From the NCBI RefSeq assembly GCF_000143415.4, contig NW_003314301.1, forward strand, positions 1,362,314 through 1,426,313: a DNA stretch of 64,000 nt, given 5' to 3'. The notes beneath the pieces are model-generated. The model was not told where the DNA came from and searched no databases. It was given only the letters and a program-made list of their open reading frames with translations. The position numbers were made by a program, and so were the translations under genes. Positions 42,840-54,591 of the stretch are shown piece after piece. Position 1 is the first letter of the stretch. Every line of letters starts with the position of its first letter. The DNA comes from Selaginella moellendorffii (lineage: Eukaryota; Streptophyta; Lycopodiopsida; Selaginellales; Selaginellaceae).

Positions 42840-43457
42840 ATGGCCTCTTCCCTCCAGGTTCTTCTCGTCTTCTTTTCTGTCCTCGCCGATTCAACTGATC
42901 CAGATTCACTCCAAGACTACTGCCTTCTTACTCAAGAGCAGCAGCACCAGTGCAAGAGCTCGCCATCACCCAGTGACTTCGTCTCCAAAGTCCTGGGAAA
43001 CACCACCAATACCCGGCCTCCACAGACCTGGAATGCCACTCTACTTTCCTCGGCAAACTTCCCAGCTCTCAACACAATGGACCTCACCATCGCCAGAGCC
43101 GAACTGGGAGTCGGAGGCACGGTCCCGCTGCACTACCACCCCCGAGCATCCGAGCTCGTCTTCATCGTGGAAGGAGTCGTGGAGGTCGGGTTTGTCGACA
43201 CGAGCAACGTCCTGTTCATCCAGACCCTCCAGCCGGGGGACGTGACGATCGTTCCTAAAGGCATGCTCCACTACGAATACAATCCTGGCAGCAGCAGAGC
43301 CACCTTGCTGGCCTATAGTTAGAGTCCCGGTATCCTCGCCCCTGGCCCCGGTGTCTTTGGCTCTGGAATTCGAGACGAAGTTATCGCAGCCTCCCTCGGT
43401 GGACTGGACCACGCCACGCTTGAAGCGGTGAAAGCTAAGTTCAAGCCTTGGTCGTGA
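42840..43457 (+). pseudogene. germin-like protein copy 2, premature stop
   Basis: A near-copy of the germin-like gene at 41243, with signal peptide, the Cys pair, 'LHYHPRASELVFIVEG' and 'GMLHYEYNP' all intact. At 43320-43322 a TAG stop follows 'LLAYS', where the intact gene reads 'VLASFDSQSPG'; a short deletion plus substitutions made it. The same frame resumes after the stop and runs through 'PGPGVFGSGIRDEVIAASLG' to the normal end at 43457. The truncated 160-aa product would keep all metal ligands but lose the C-terminal helices used in oligomer packing. It could be a recent pseudogene or an expressed short form. Confidence 0.85.
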
Positions 43458-44761
43458 TAGAGTGAATAAGCAATCCTTGACTGTTCAGTTGTTAACCATT
43501 AAAAGGTTGTAGGCTAGATCCATCAAGCGCGTGGGATCTTCTCCCGCAATCTTGTGACTTGGAACACGCAATGGCGTCAAAAGATGGATGCTGGATTGTA
43601 TCCCCCTATGGAACTCCTTGCGGGATATAGCCAAGGCTCGCCTAAGAAATCCTCGCTCTCATGCCCGCATTCTCCCACCGCGGCTCCAGGAATCCACAAT
43701 ATATAGGGCTTTGGCCGACTTATGGGCTAGAGGGAGCAAACAAATGATCCAGAGGAGCTGTGCGAGGAGAAGCACGACTGCACAAGAAGGAGGAGCTTCT
43801 CCGCGAGGAGAAGCTCATCTTACTGAAGTACGAGGGTATCGCACTATCCACAAGGAGTTGCCTTTTACTTGCTGCTTAAACAACTCTCGCTCCCTTTTCT
43901 GTTGCTCTTGGTGTGTGATCGTGATCCTGACTTCGATTAAAAATTTGAGCTCCAACTTGGACCTTGGATTAACTCTCTTGGATTAACTCTGGAACAAATA
44001 TATTTTTCGTGCTCGGAAAACAAATGTATTACATTTATTTAGTGTTCTAGTGAGTTGTGCAAATTGTGAATCTTCATGAGCGTGTTTGAAGGGCGTTTGG
44101 CACTCTGTCTCTTTCCTTCTCTTTCCCCTCGGAAGTGGAAGGGACTGATCTTCTGGCACGAAAAGAAAAACAAAAGAACGTGAGAGATCATATCTGGCAC
44201 GGCATTGTGACTGCTAAGCTTACATGCGTTCTGGAGTGTGAGGAGAGCTTTCGTCCTTTTTATTGCTGTGTAAAAACAAGAAAACATGTTTTCGTTCTGG
44301 ACGTGATCTTCAAAGTGAAGAATCTTGCTTTCGAGTTCCTCGAGGAACTTAGTTTCGTGAAGAACAAACTCTGACAGAAAGGAAAAAAAGTTACCATCTC
44401 CCAAGAACAAACGAGAGCACACCAAGAAATCTCAAGAACTTTACTTTGACTCGCCCGGGTTGTCCGTCGTGCAGCCCATCGTGCTTGGATTTTGGCCCGG
44501 GTCCGAGAGAAAAACTCATCTCTAGCCTTTCCTGAGCTCTTTGTTCTCGGCCTCGAGCGAGGTTTGCTTCTTCTGGAAATCCTGTTTTTGCTTGTCACAG
44601 ACACCTTCCATGGATCGCAAGCACTCGGCAAGCTTGCCATTCCTCTTCTTGCCTGATCTGGGAGAAAAAACTCTCCTCCATGGCGAGGACCCTGAAACGA
44701 TCAACGAAAGACTAGAACATCAGATCGCCTCCAGCCGTTAACTGGCGCCATTTTAACGCGC
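43458..44761. other. intergenic with a possible coiled-coil gene fragment (minus strand, 44039-44704)
   Basis: Minus-strand frames 44704-44522 ('DKQKQDFQKKQTSLEAENKE') and 44425-44200 ('LHETKFLEELESKILHFED') look like coiled-coil coding pieces, perhaps two exons of a decayed gene. No start, domain or splice pair was convincing. The stretch 43600-43850 has open frames but no recognisable product. Confidence 0.3.
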
Positions 44762-45890
44762 CTAATGCTGTTCCTTTTGGTTTTCTGGAATGATTGAGAA
44801 AACAACGGGGAAAATAGTGGTGGAAGGTTGCGAACGAATGGAGTTTTCTTCCGGTGGCGTCGCAGCTAAAGGCTTTTTCACCTCTCGGGAGGCGGCCACG
44901 GGACTCTTTCGGTCCTCGTCAACGTCCTTTGCTCTGCCTGGCTCTGTCACAACTTTGCTTAACACTTTACTCACCAAGTTCTCGTCTAAAGGTTTCTCCT
45001 CTTCTTCGTCATCTTCCTCGTTGTCTTCTTCATCCTCCTTGTCTTCTTCTTCGTCACTCACAATTCCATCCGATTCACTTGTGTAGCCTATGAATTCAAA
45101 GCCTTTCGATCTAAAACACTGAACACAATTACTACTTGCAAAAGGGAAGATTTTTTCCGACCATCCGGATTACGGGGTGTGGTCTCCCAGACAAAGCCAG
45201 CAGCTGAAAATTTTTCTTTCAGCATTGCATCCGTCACCTGGTTAGAAAACTTGGCGATAAGAAAATGTCGCTAAAAACTAGCGTTCTACCTTGAAAGGCA
45301 AGTTGCGAATAATGAGCCTCCACTTTTTGAGTTTAGAGCCCTGCGCAAATGCAAAACATCGCAAGCTTACGAAAAGTTGTTTAAGACAATTGTCTATCTC
45401 TCCTCCCAATTGCCTGGCCCAAAACACTTCATTGCCGAGTTTTTGGAGATGGTAAGTTGCAACGGCCTGCCGAGTCGCCGTCACTGATGTAAAAACTATA
45501 GCTGCAGCAGGAAGCTTGCAGCCATCCCGTGAAAGTCCTGATATAAAAGAAGTTGAAACTTTGGAAGACACGAACAGTAAAATTACCATACTGGTTGATA
45601 TATGCTTCCGAGAGATTTTTCTCGACACTTTCGACAGTTCCGAGCTTCTTGCTTCAGCTGTTTCTGAGTTACCGATCACTACTGTCCTTGCAGGTCTGTA
45701 AGAACAACAAAAGCCTCATAGAATGTTAGAACTTTGAAAGGAAGAAGGAAAACGAGAACCTTTGTTTTTCGGAGGCTGCATTCTGAGAAGATTCAGCAGT
45801 CTCTTTGACTTGAGAAATCCTTTCCTTTTTGGCTTTCACATGACTTTTTGCAGTGCCCTGCTTTGGCTTTTCTGCTTGGCAAAAAGGAAG
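44762..45890 (-). pseudogene. partial duplicate of the RBM28-like gene
   Basis: Near-identical to the RBM28-like gene in two blocks. Bases 44762-45085 match about 36930-37375 (acidic run and start of RRM4, with the 'RTLFVRNLP' coding part deleted). Bases about 45086-45885 match about 37660-38510 (exons 9 to 4, including introns). The intervening exon 10 region is missing and small indels occur throughout. The reading frame is broken and there is no start or end. It is a genomic duplicate rather than a retrocopy, because introns are kept. Confidence 0.9.
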
Positions 45891-48800
45891 GGCTAAAGAA
45901 TATTCTGTTACAATATTCATTACTGTTTAAAGAATATTTTGAAGAATATTACCAATTTTTATTTCTTTTTTTGAATATGCTAAGAATATTATTTTATAAT
46001 AATTTAATATTCTGTCATTATGTAATTACTACAACTATACTTTATGTTGTAACTATAAACTATTATATAATATCAGATATTATTATAACTACAATAAATT
46101 ATAACTCAAATCCATACACAATCCATACATATAGAAGAATTAAGTTGCTTTCTTCTTCTCTCTCACATTTTTTGTTTTTCTCTCTTCTTCTCTTTGTGCA
46201 TAATCATCAACAAACTTTGATATGAAAGTTGACTTTTCCTTAATGTACATGTTATAATGCTTTGAATGCCTGTCCATAAACTCAGTTATAACCTTCATGT
46301 GGGGTGGCATATCATTAGGAGCTTTCTTCATAATAATGTGTTAAAACCATTATATGATGCTAGGATCACAATTTATTCCAAAGGCATTGTGACGATTGTG
46401 TCGAGAAATAACTAAGAAAGCCCTTATGCCATTGAAGAAGTCAAGGATACAATCACTCTCATGGCAAATGCATCACACAACTATGTCTACCAAAGCTTTT
46501 GACTTTTGTGAAAGAGGTTGCCTATAAAAAATATTTGAGGTATTTTCTTGTTTAAAAAGAAACGATTTACCAACTTTTACATTTAATGTCATCTATGATA
46601 ATGTTGGTTGATTCATGTTGGAGGAGATTTGACGAAAGGTTCAAAAGCAAAACCACTTTTTCCTTTATTTCCATTCTCTTATGGAACAATAACATTGAGA
46701 TAGCTTTGATCAATATTGCAAAATCAATTACTAATTAGGAAACACAAGAACTTTAAATATAACTGCTTTTTGCCTCTAAAGCCCCAACCTGTTCATGACT
46801 TTAATATGTAATTTTTGATTAAGACAAAGTGAGCTTGAGAAAACACTTTTGCCATCCCAATTATTTGTGATGTCATCCTAATGGCTAAATACCAACAGAA
46901 AGTCTCATAAAATTCATTTGCAAAATTAATACTAGAATAAAACTGGGTTGGATCATTGTCATTATATTTCTTCATTAGCCCCCCCGGCAGCTCTAATGAA
47001 GCCCAAAGAAAGTAAAGGATAACCAAGTCTAAAAAGTTATTCAATAAATGAGCACTAAAAAGATTAAAAGAAAAATTTACTTACTCAATGTGAAAGTTTA
47101 TTAATAGAGGAACTCCGAGAGTAGCAATACATAAACTTCAGTTCCTTGAGAATTAATTTATGTTGCTTAAAAGTCCCAATATCTAGAGCTTTCTTATCTT
47201 CACCAGTTTTAAAATTGTCATTAAAATCCTTATCAACATATTTCTTATATGTCTTATAGCCTCTTGAAGAATGAATTTAGCCAAGTTTTCCATAGCTTTA
47301 TGCTAGACAACAAAGTGGCCAAATGCTTTTGGCGTCTTGTTTAGATCATCAATATATGGTTTCCACCCAAGCTTGCGAAAAAGCTTTCTTCTGTTTTTCT
47401 TTGAAATTGGGACTTCTTCCACCTTAAGATTAGTAGAAAAACACAGTTAAATACAAATTAAATAAAGAAATTTTGTTAGCTTATTAGATGTAGTAAATAC
47501 CTCTAATGTAGCATGTAGTCTCCTCTTCTTTTTTGACTATGTCTTCACTTTGGCAGGTTTGTCAACATTATCAAATTCCATCAAAAATTCCTCCCTGATA
47601 GTCATAAGTTACTTTTCCTTAAACCACTTATGTGCATATGAATTCCACATTTCTTGCTCCACATTTGACATCATAGCAACACCAAGATCGACAGTTTTCT
47701 TGCTCATAGTTTGTAACTCTAGTATATTTAGGTAGCTTCTCATTCCAATACATATAAGTAGGCGAGGTAGGGGATAACCACGGCTCAACAATAGTTGGAA
47801 TTGCCTTCCACACAGATTTGAAGTACCTAAAAAATAAAGAAAATTAAAACTTGAAGAGTACAAAGTGATGGAAGTGTTATCTATATGTAAGATGTTGACC
47901 AACTTTTTGCATTATTGCATCATTTGTCTCATCTCCCTAGTCTTCATCATCCTCCTCTTCAGTCTTGACTTTACTGGACACTAGTTGAAGTTGCAGTTAA
48001 ATCTATAAAATGCTAAACTCAAGCTTGCACTCGTTATAATACTCCAACACTATTTTATACTTTAATTAATCTACTCTAGAGAAGAGTTCTTCACCCACCT
48101 CCTTAACATATCCAATTGCTTTTTCCACCACCTTGATGTTCATCACTTTTTTCCTCCACCACACTCAGAACGACTTATCAATAGTTGGGATTGAAGAGTG
48201 GACAATCTTAGACGATCTGCCAGCTACTCTTAACTCCTTGAATGCTACTAGCTTATATGAATTTGGAATTCGTGCTAAATCTATTATGTTTAGCTTCTCG
48301 AACATACACTATTTATATTGTAAATCCTCTACATTGAAGCTTGTGACAACATCAAACCATTCCTCCCTAAGATCTGAATGTGAGATGTTGATCAACTTTA
48401 TCATTTTTACTGTATGTTTTTGCTTAATTTTGTCCTCTTCTTAGCAGCAATATCAATGTCAAGGCCCTTCTTCTTCAATCTCTCTAAATCCTTATTGATG
48501 TTATATTAGAGAAGCAAAAAACTTGAAATAAATACTTTAGCAAGTTTAAGTACCTCAAATAGGATGTGTGTGTAGATATATTGAGGGAACTTGGCAGAGC
48601 TATTGTGCTTTTTGGATGGCTACTGTCATGTTCAATTAGACCTTTTCCTCATTTATGAACTTGTCTATAATCTTGCTAACATCTTCTTGAAGAATGTTTT
48701 GCGTAGCCATAATCATGTGTGGAAGAGTCATTTTGACTACAACATCTTTATATTGCATACATAAAAAAAATTATATTAATAAAGAATTTAGAAAAGAAAT

Positions 48801-49680
48801 GAGCATACTTATTCACTGAAGTCAAAGTTGTAATGAGTGTTATATGATCTTTGTCCTGGAACTCTATCACCACAACATCTGCCATAACATAATATCTCGA
48901 AATCTTCTCATTAGTTGGATTTAGATAATTCAAATTTATCCACAACAACTATGCCTTGAGTTAGTGATTTCCCTCCCACATAAGTAACATTTGATTGGAA
49001 AGAACCTCTTTCCATTCGACATAAGTCTTATCCCTCAAAGTGGCTTCAAATTCTATGTCAAGCCACTACTATGTCTCATTCCAAAAAGCTCTTTTATCAT
49101 TCAAAAGTGGTGAATCCTTCACCACAATAAACTTGGACTCTATTTGCACAAAGCCTCACTGTTGAATGGAAAATTTAAGTTAGTCCACAATGTCCACCAT
49201 AGATTGCACTACTAGATTTGCGATCATGTAGCATAAAGGCACTCGAGGAGGTGGAACTTTCTTCTTAATTGTCAGTCATTATAGCAAATTTAAGACAACC
49301 TCCACTTTGAACTTCAGGGGACAATTGAATGAGCTTGTATCCAAAACTTCTTTTTGTGCTTATAGCTTTACTTTCCACTTTTCCTTTCCTTTAACCCCAT
49401 CCTCGGGTTCCTCTATAGTTTATTCTTTTTTGTGTGACTTGACTCTTCAAAGGGTTAAGGCCATCATCATCCTCTTTTTCATCTTGTTGTTGCTCCTCTT
49501 CCTCTTCAAACTCATCTCCAAGCAATTGAAGATTTTTATTTGCTCGGGATTCTTAGTTTCCTCACTTTCTTGAGGATTACTTGAAACGCTTAAGAAAGGT
49601 TTTCTCACTTGTGCAACTTAGTGAAGTCTAGAAAGAGTAGGCATAAACTTGAGAAAAAAATAAAAATAAAATAAGATCTG
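45891..49680. other. AT-rich decayed repeat DNA, unidentified element
   Basis: No intact gene. Several short minus-strand frames (46140-46331, 46793-47044, 47609-47902, around 48130-48440 when read through stops) have protein-like composition, for example 'LREEWFDVVTSF' and 'LARIPNSYKLVAFKELRVAG'. They suggest a decayed coding element on the minus strand that I could not assign to a transposon class. Confidence 0.4.
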
Positions 49681-49729
49681 TAATTGCAAATCAAAGTGGT
49701 TAAGTGTAGGAATCAACTCACTTACCACC

Positions 49730-49945
49730 ACTTGAGTGCCACCACCCGAGCTGCTGTGGGGGGAGCCATGGCACTACTCCCCCTCACATGGCAGCTAAGG
49801 TGGTGGCAAGCGCCACCACTTGAAGCTGCCATAGGGGGGGCCATGGCACCCCTCCCCCTCATGCAGCAGCTCGGGGTGGCAAGTCCCACCACTTGGACTT
49901 GCCATGGGGGAGCCATGGCATCACTCCCTCTCATGTAGTAGTGCA
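49730..49945. repeat. tandem repeat, three units of about 70 bp
   Basis: Three successive variants of a GC-rich unit built on 'CACCACTTG..', 'GGGGGGAGCCATGGCA' and 'CTCCCCCTCA', each containing GAGCCATGGCA or GGCCATGGCA. A single similar unit is also found near 51740-51790. Confidence 0.75.
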
Positions 49946-49964
49946 ATTTGCAGTCATAGTCCAT

Positions 49965-50090
49965 GTGGTTTTGACCCTTTATCCTATGGTGATTTACCAT
50001 AGGATAACACCACGAAGTAGAACTTAAACCCTCTTTATGCCATGTGACACATGCCATGTGTCATATGCCACATGTCCAAAGGATAGTGGT
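49965..50090 (-). repeat. LTR fragment matching 60075-60185 in reverse
   Basis: The plus strand reads 'TTTTGACCCTTTATCCTATG', 'ACCACGAAGTAGAACTTAAA' and 'CATATGCCACATGTCCAAAGGA', the reverse complement of the LTR end at about 60075-60185. A separated copy of the same LTR family. Confidence 0.7.
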
Positions 50091-51159
50091 GTGAAATTGA
50101 AGGTTTAGGGCCTTGGGCCACTGAATGAAGGAACGATGCCAAACTCCCAAGCATGAAGCCAAAGAGTGACAAAACTAGACCACGGAGCAACTCCCGAGCA
50201 TATAGCCCAAGGAGTGAAGGGACAAGAGCCCAAAGCAACTTAGAATAATTCTAGAGCAACCAACATCCCAATGCCAAGATTAGCAGGCAAAATGGAGCCA
50301 AACAGAATCTGACACTATTTTGGCATACTAGTGGCCTAACGCAAGGATATGAGTATTCCACCAACTAACATGGTGTGGAACTTTGTTTTAGACCCAGTTG
50401 GATGCAGAACAAAGATAAACACGCAAGCAGGAGCTAAACTATGCCTCAAGTTGGTCAGCTATGCCCAATCTACCCACTATCCCTACTATACATTTGGAAC
50501 CCCTTACAGCCCCCTCCCCTTTGAGGAACACGCTTTGGGCTTTCACCCCAAGCCTCCCTTAGTATCAGGAGTTAGTTTCTGGGACAAGTTTGAAGGAGAG
50601 TACAAAAACTCATCCCAAATAGCACAAAGAAGTTTTTAGGAGAATGAAGCTGAAACTTATTAAATATGGAATATCCCTAGATTGCGAATTTGGACACGGG
50701 ACGAACACCATTGTGTTCAGGCTGATCTCTACATTCCGTAGATATGCTAAATGAGCAAATCTAGACACTTTCCATAAATAGCATTTGGGACCGAAATGAG
50801 ATTAACACAAAGAGTGTGATAGTGAAGGTGTTTGGCAGATACGGTAAACTATCACCTAGCGATATTGAGGGACTAGTCTCAGTACGTGAGGGTTCTTGCT
50901 AAGCCAATGCAAGACAAAGCAAAAGAGAACTAAAAGCCAGGCTGAGTATGCTCAGCTAGAAACACATAGAAGTTCTTACCTTATGTCCATTTGGCTAAGT
51001 ACATGTGCTAAGCCCAATAAACTGACACTTGAACAAAAGGGGCTGATAAAGGGTTCAACAATACTGACCTCTTGCCGTCGTGGCAGTAAGTAAAGAGTGT
51101 CCGTAAGGATTAGCCAATAGATAACTTTCGTTACCTGAAGTCACATTTGCGATAGCAGT
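50091..51159. other. repeat-derived DNA, no gene
   Basis: No gene was recognised. 50670-50785 is homologous to 12945-13058. The stretch around 51040-51120 ('GATAAAGGGTTCAACAATAC') resembles 19820-19920 and 14415-14520, so this is LTR-related sequence. Confidence 0.5.
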
Positions 51160-52370
51160 TGATTCTTGTGGTCAGGGTTGCCCAAGTTGGGTAAGCTTGA
51201 TCTGCCACGGGAGCTCAGGTGGGGCCATGGCAATATGGAGAGAGTGCTTCTTACTTGTTACTCCTTACTATGGTCAACCCATCTCTCATTTAGAAACCCT
51301 AGCTGCCAAAACTCCTACCCAATTTTAATGCTGACATCAGCCCTAGATCCCCCTTAAAGCCCTTAATCAATTTTGGAGAAAATGAAATAAAATTATAGCC
51401 GTAAGAATTTATTGTTATTAATAATTTAATTTTTCTTGTAAGATGTTGTGAGACACAAATCCCTAAGCCCCAAAGTGGAGTAGAAAAGGTGCCACATGGT
51501 AGTGGTTTAAATGGAAGTCCAACAAGCATAACATCTTTAGACCAAAGGCTTCGACTTGGAAAGTCGAGAGTGGGAATGAAACTTTAAACGAAGTGCTCAA
51601 AAGGAGCACAAAGCAATTGGTAAATGAGTCTCTAAAAAGAGACATAAGAAGGATTGACATATGGCAAGTGTCTTGACACATGGAAGTGTCAAGAACAAAT
51701 CTGAGAAGAAGTCTTAGATGGAGTAGATAACTAGTTTCCACTTGGACTTGCTCTGAGGGGGGCCATAGCATCACTCCTCTTATGTAGTAGTGCAATTTGT
51801 AGTTGATTCTTGTGGTTAGGGCTGCCTAAGCTGGGCAAGCTCCATCTGCCACAGGAGCTTAGGTGGGGCCATGGCAATATGGAGAGAGTGCTTCTTACTG
51901 TGTGCTTGTTACTCCTTATTATGGTTAACCCATCTCTCATTTAGAAACCCTAGCTGCCAAAACTCCTACCCAATTTTAATGCTGACATCAGCCCTAGATC
52001 TTCCTTAAAGCCCTAAATCAATTTTGGAGAAAATGAAATAAAGTTATAGCTGTAAAAATTTACTATTATTAATGATTTAATTTTTTTTTGTAAGATGTTG
52101 TGAAACACAAATCCCTAAGCCCCAAAGTGGAGTAGAAAAGGTGCCACATAGTAGTGGTTTAAATGGAAGTCCAACAAACATAACATCTTTAGACCAAAGG
52201 CTTCGATTTGGAAAGTCAAAAGTGGGAATGAAACTCTAAACAAAGTGCTCGAAAGGAGCACAAAGAAATTGGTAAATGAGTCTCTAAAAAGAGACACAAG
52301 AAGGACTGATATGTGGCAAGTGTTGTGACACATAGAAGTGTCAAGAACAAGTCTGAGAAGGAGTCTTAGA
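51160..52370 (+). repeat. tandem duplication, two units of about 640 bp
   Basis: Bases 51160-51735 and about 51802-52365 are copies with scattered substitutions, sharing for example 'GGTGGGGCCATGGCAATATG', 'CAATTTTAATGCTGACATCA' and 'CACAAATCCCTAAGCCCC'. The first unit includes the first 290 bp of the LTR-like repeat; the second continues into the complete one at 52099. Confidence 0.8.
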
Positions 52371-53748
52371 TGGAGTCAAATATGGACCTGAGATGGAGTC
52401 CGAGATGGACATGAGATGGAGTTTGAGATGGACTTGAGATGCAATCCGAGATGGACCCAAGATGCAATTCAAGATGGAGTCTGACATGGACCCGAGATGG
52501 AGTCCAAGGTGGAGACTGAGATTGACTCGAGATGGAGTCCAAGGTGGAGTTCAAGATGGACTTGAGATGGAGTTTGAGGTGGAGTATAAAATGGACCCGA
52601 GATGGAGTCTAAGGTGGAGTCTGAGATGGACTAGAGATGGAGTCCGAGGTTGAGGTCGAGACTGAGACCAAGACCGAGACCGAGACCAAGATCGAGTTCG
52701 AGATTGAGTTCGAGTCTGAGACTAAGTCCAAGACTAAGTCCGAGACTAAGTTCGAGTCCAAGTTTGAGTCTGAGGGTGAAAGCCCAAAGTGTTCTTCTCC
52801 CAAACCCTGGGGGGTTTGGTGAGCTCCAAAAGTATACTAGCAAGAGGACTCTAGTGGAGCCAATTTGGCCAGGAAAGGAAGGAAAGCTATACCCATTTGT
52901 TAGGTGATGATATATTCACTGAGGAGTCCAAGGCTAAAGTGAATACGAACAAACAAACAGGGTAGCTTGGTGAAGTGTTCAAGAGCCAACTTTAGCTCCC
53001 TTAGGAGTTTAAAATGGTGAATGCTCTTAATCCAAGTGTGGGTGGCACTACCTATTTAAATACCTAGTGTGGCTCATTGGAACCTTGCTTTAGCCATATA
53101 GCTAGGGCACCCAAAGGCGGAAGGTGGAGAGCACGAGGCTTATGTAGGGCCAAGGTGTTTCGAAATGTTATTCCAAAGTCCCAAATTATGGAAAGGAAAA
53201 GAAGCAATCCTTTAATGTAGAGACCAAAGATACAAGCACATGGTAAGGAAGTCCCAGATGTTAGTGGGACATAATGGTTAGGCTTGTGAGCCTTGACTCA
53301 ATGGCGATGTTGGCAAACACAGTCGTGGACAGAAAAGGATTTAGTCTGAAAAAGGGATATTGGGGAAGATTATTCCCCATGTATATAGGCATCTAAAGAA
53401 TGTTAAGGAGTGGATCTAAAATGATCACTCATGAATGGATAACCCAATCTTTGAGAGATGGGATTGTGATATAGGTGGTGTTAGATCACCAGTGGGATAA
53501 AGATGAATGAGCATGGCTTTAGCGTAACGGGCTGATATGTTAGTGATACCTTTGGGTGTTAGTCATGAGATCAAATACGTGGAACACTTGGACTAAGTGC
53601 AAAAGTTGAGTGGAATGGATGCTATTCTTGGGGCTAGTAAGTCTCTAAATCCAGAATAAGACTTATGAAGGTTGTGAGTAAGACTCTTTCAAGTGGTCAG
53701 AGGTGTAGTTAAGTAACTAAAGTAAAATGGAAAATTTAGTTGCTTATA
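52099..53748 (+). mobile_element. LTR-like unit A (1.65 kb), with minisatellite
   Basis: It starts TGTGAAACACAAATCCC and ends near TTAGTTGCTTATA (TTACA in the sister copies). It is homologous to 54592-56336 (inverted) and 58214-59743 (direct). It has no coding capacity beyond the repeat frames. Such TG...CA units without an internal region look like solo LTRs. Confidence 0.6.
52365..52770 (+). repeat. 12-bp minisatellite (GAGATGGAGTCC-type) then 6-bp array
   Basis: About 20 variants of GAGATGGAGTCC/GAGATGGACCCG are followed by GAGACC/AAGACC hexamers and GAGTCC variants. The period is a multiple of 3, which keeps spurious frames open (Met-Glu-Ser-Glu or Thr-Glu repeats). Confidence 0.85.
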
Positions 53749-54591
53749 ATTTAGTATAATTTAGTAATTTAGCTGTTCCTTAGTCTAACTTTTATTGATA
53801 GTCAAGTATATCACCACTTGTCCTGGCATCCAAATGTCCTAAAATTGGGCCTATCCTCGAGGAGTAGCATATTGAAAGGGCATGACTCTCCACTTTAGTT
53901 CATAAGTGAACATGTTGACAATGTGGTGGATAAAAAGGGGCCAATAAGGGTATGATTTTGGGATTTTGGGAATAATATAAGGTTTTCCTTAGAGAGTTGA
54001 GGATGTGATCTAGATGAGTGATTAACTTAGTAAATTGGCTAATGTAGTTATGGTAAACAACTATAGTTGTGATCACGGAAAAGATAGAGACTCCAAAACA
54101 ATAAAGGAGTCACAAGATTATCTTTATATAATTGAGGAGCTCATGAATTTGAGACCAGAGTTAATGATTATGGGAGGTCAAATATGGATGAAGATACGAG
54201 TCATTAAAATGGTAGCCGAGGCTACCTTCAATAAATGCTGGAACAAACCCAAGGAGTTAAGAGTGTATTTAGAGGATAAGCTAGTATTCTCATCATATGT
54301 CCTAAGGGGCAAAGGTAGTCCACAGGGAACAAAAAATAATCAAGTGTCGAAGTAACATTTGCAAAGATGGTCTTTGTGAGTAGGATATAAATATAAGAAG
54401 TTGTATTCTAGTGAATTGGCATCTCAAAAATAACTGCGAGGCTAGGACCTTACAGGTCAAGTAATGGGAAAAGTGTTTCTGGAAGAAAGCAATTTTGGCA
54501 CAAAGTTACATATGAACACCATAGTGTAATGTTAACTAATAGTTGGCATGAGAAATGATTGTTTTGGTCTTGGCAAAGACCTAAACACGAG
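53749..54591. other. spacer between inverted LTR-like units
   Basis: About 840 bp with one 106-codon frame (54035-54355) of unknown nature. It forms the loop of a large inverted repeat. Confidence 0.5.

Noticed and set aside
49730-49945. CRISPR-like array
   Set aside because: Units are imperfect tandem repeats without spacers, in a plant genome.
52631-52907. Arg/Pro and Thr/Glu repeat ORFs in the minisatellites
   Set aside because: They arise because the repeat period is a multiple of three; no start context or homology.
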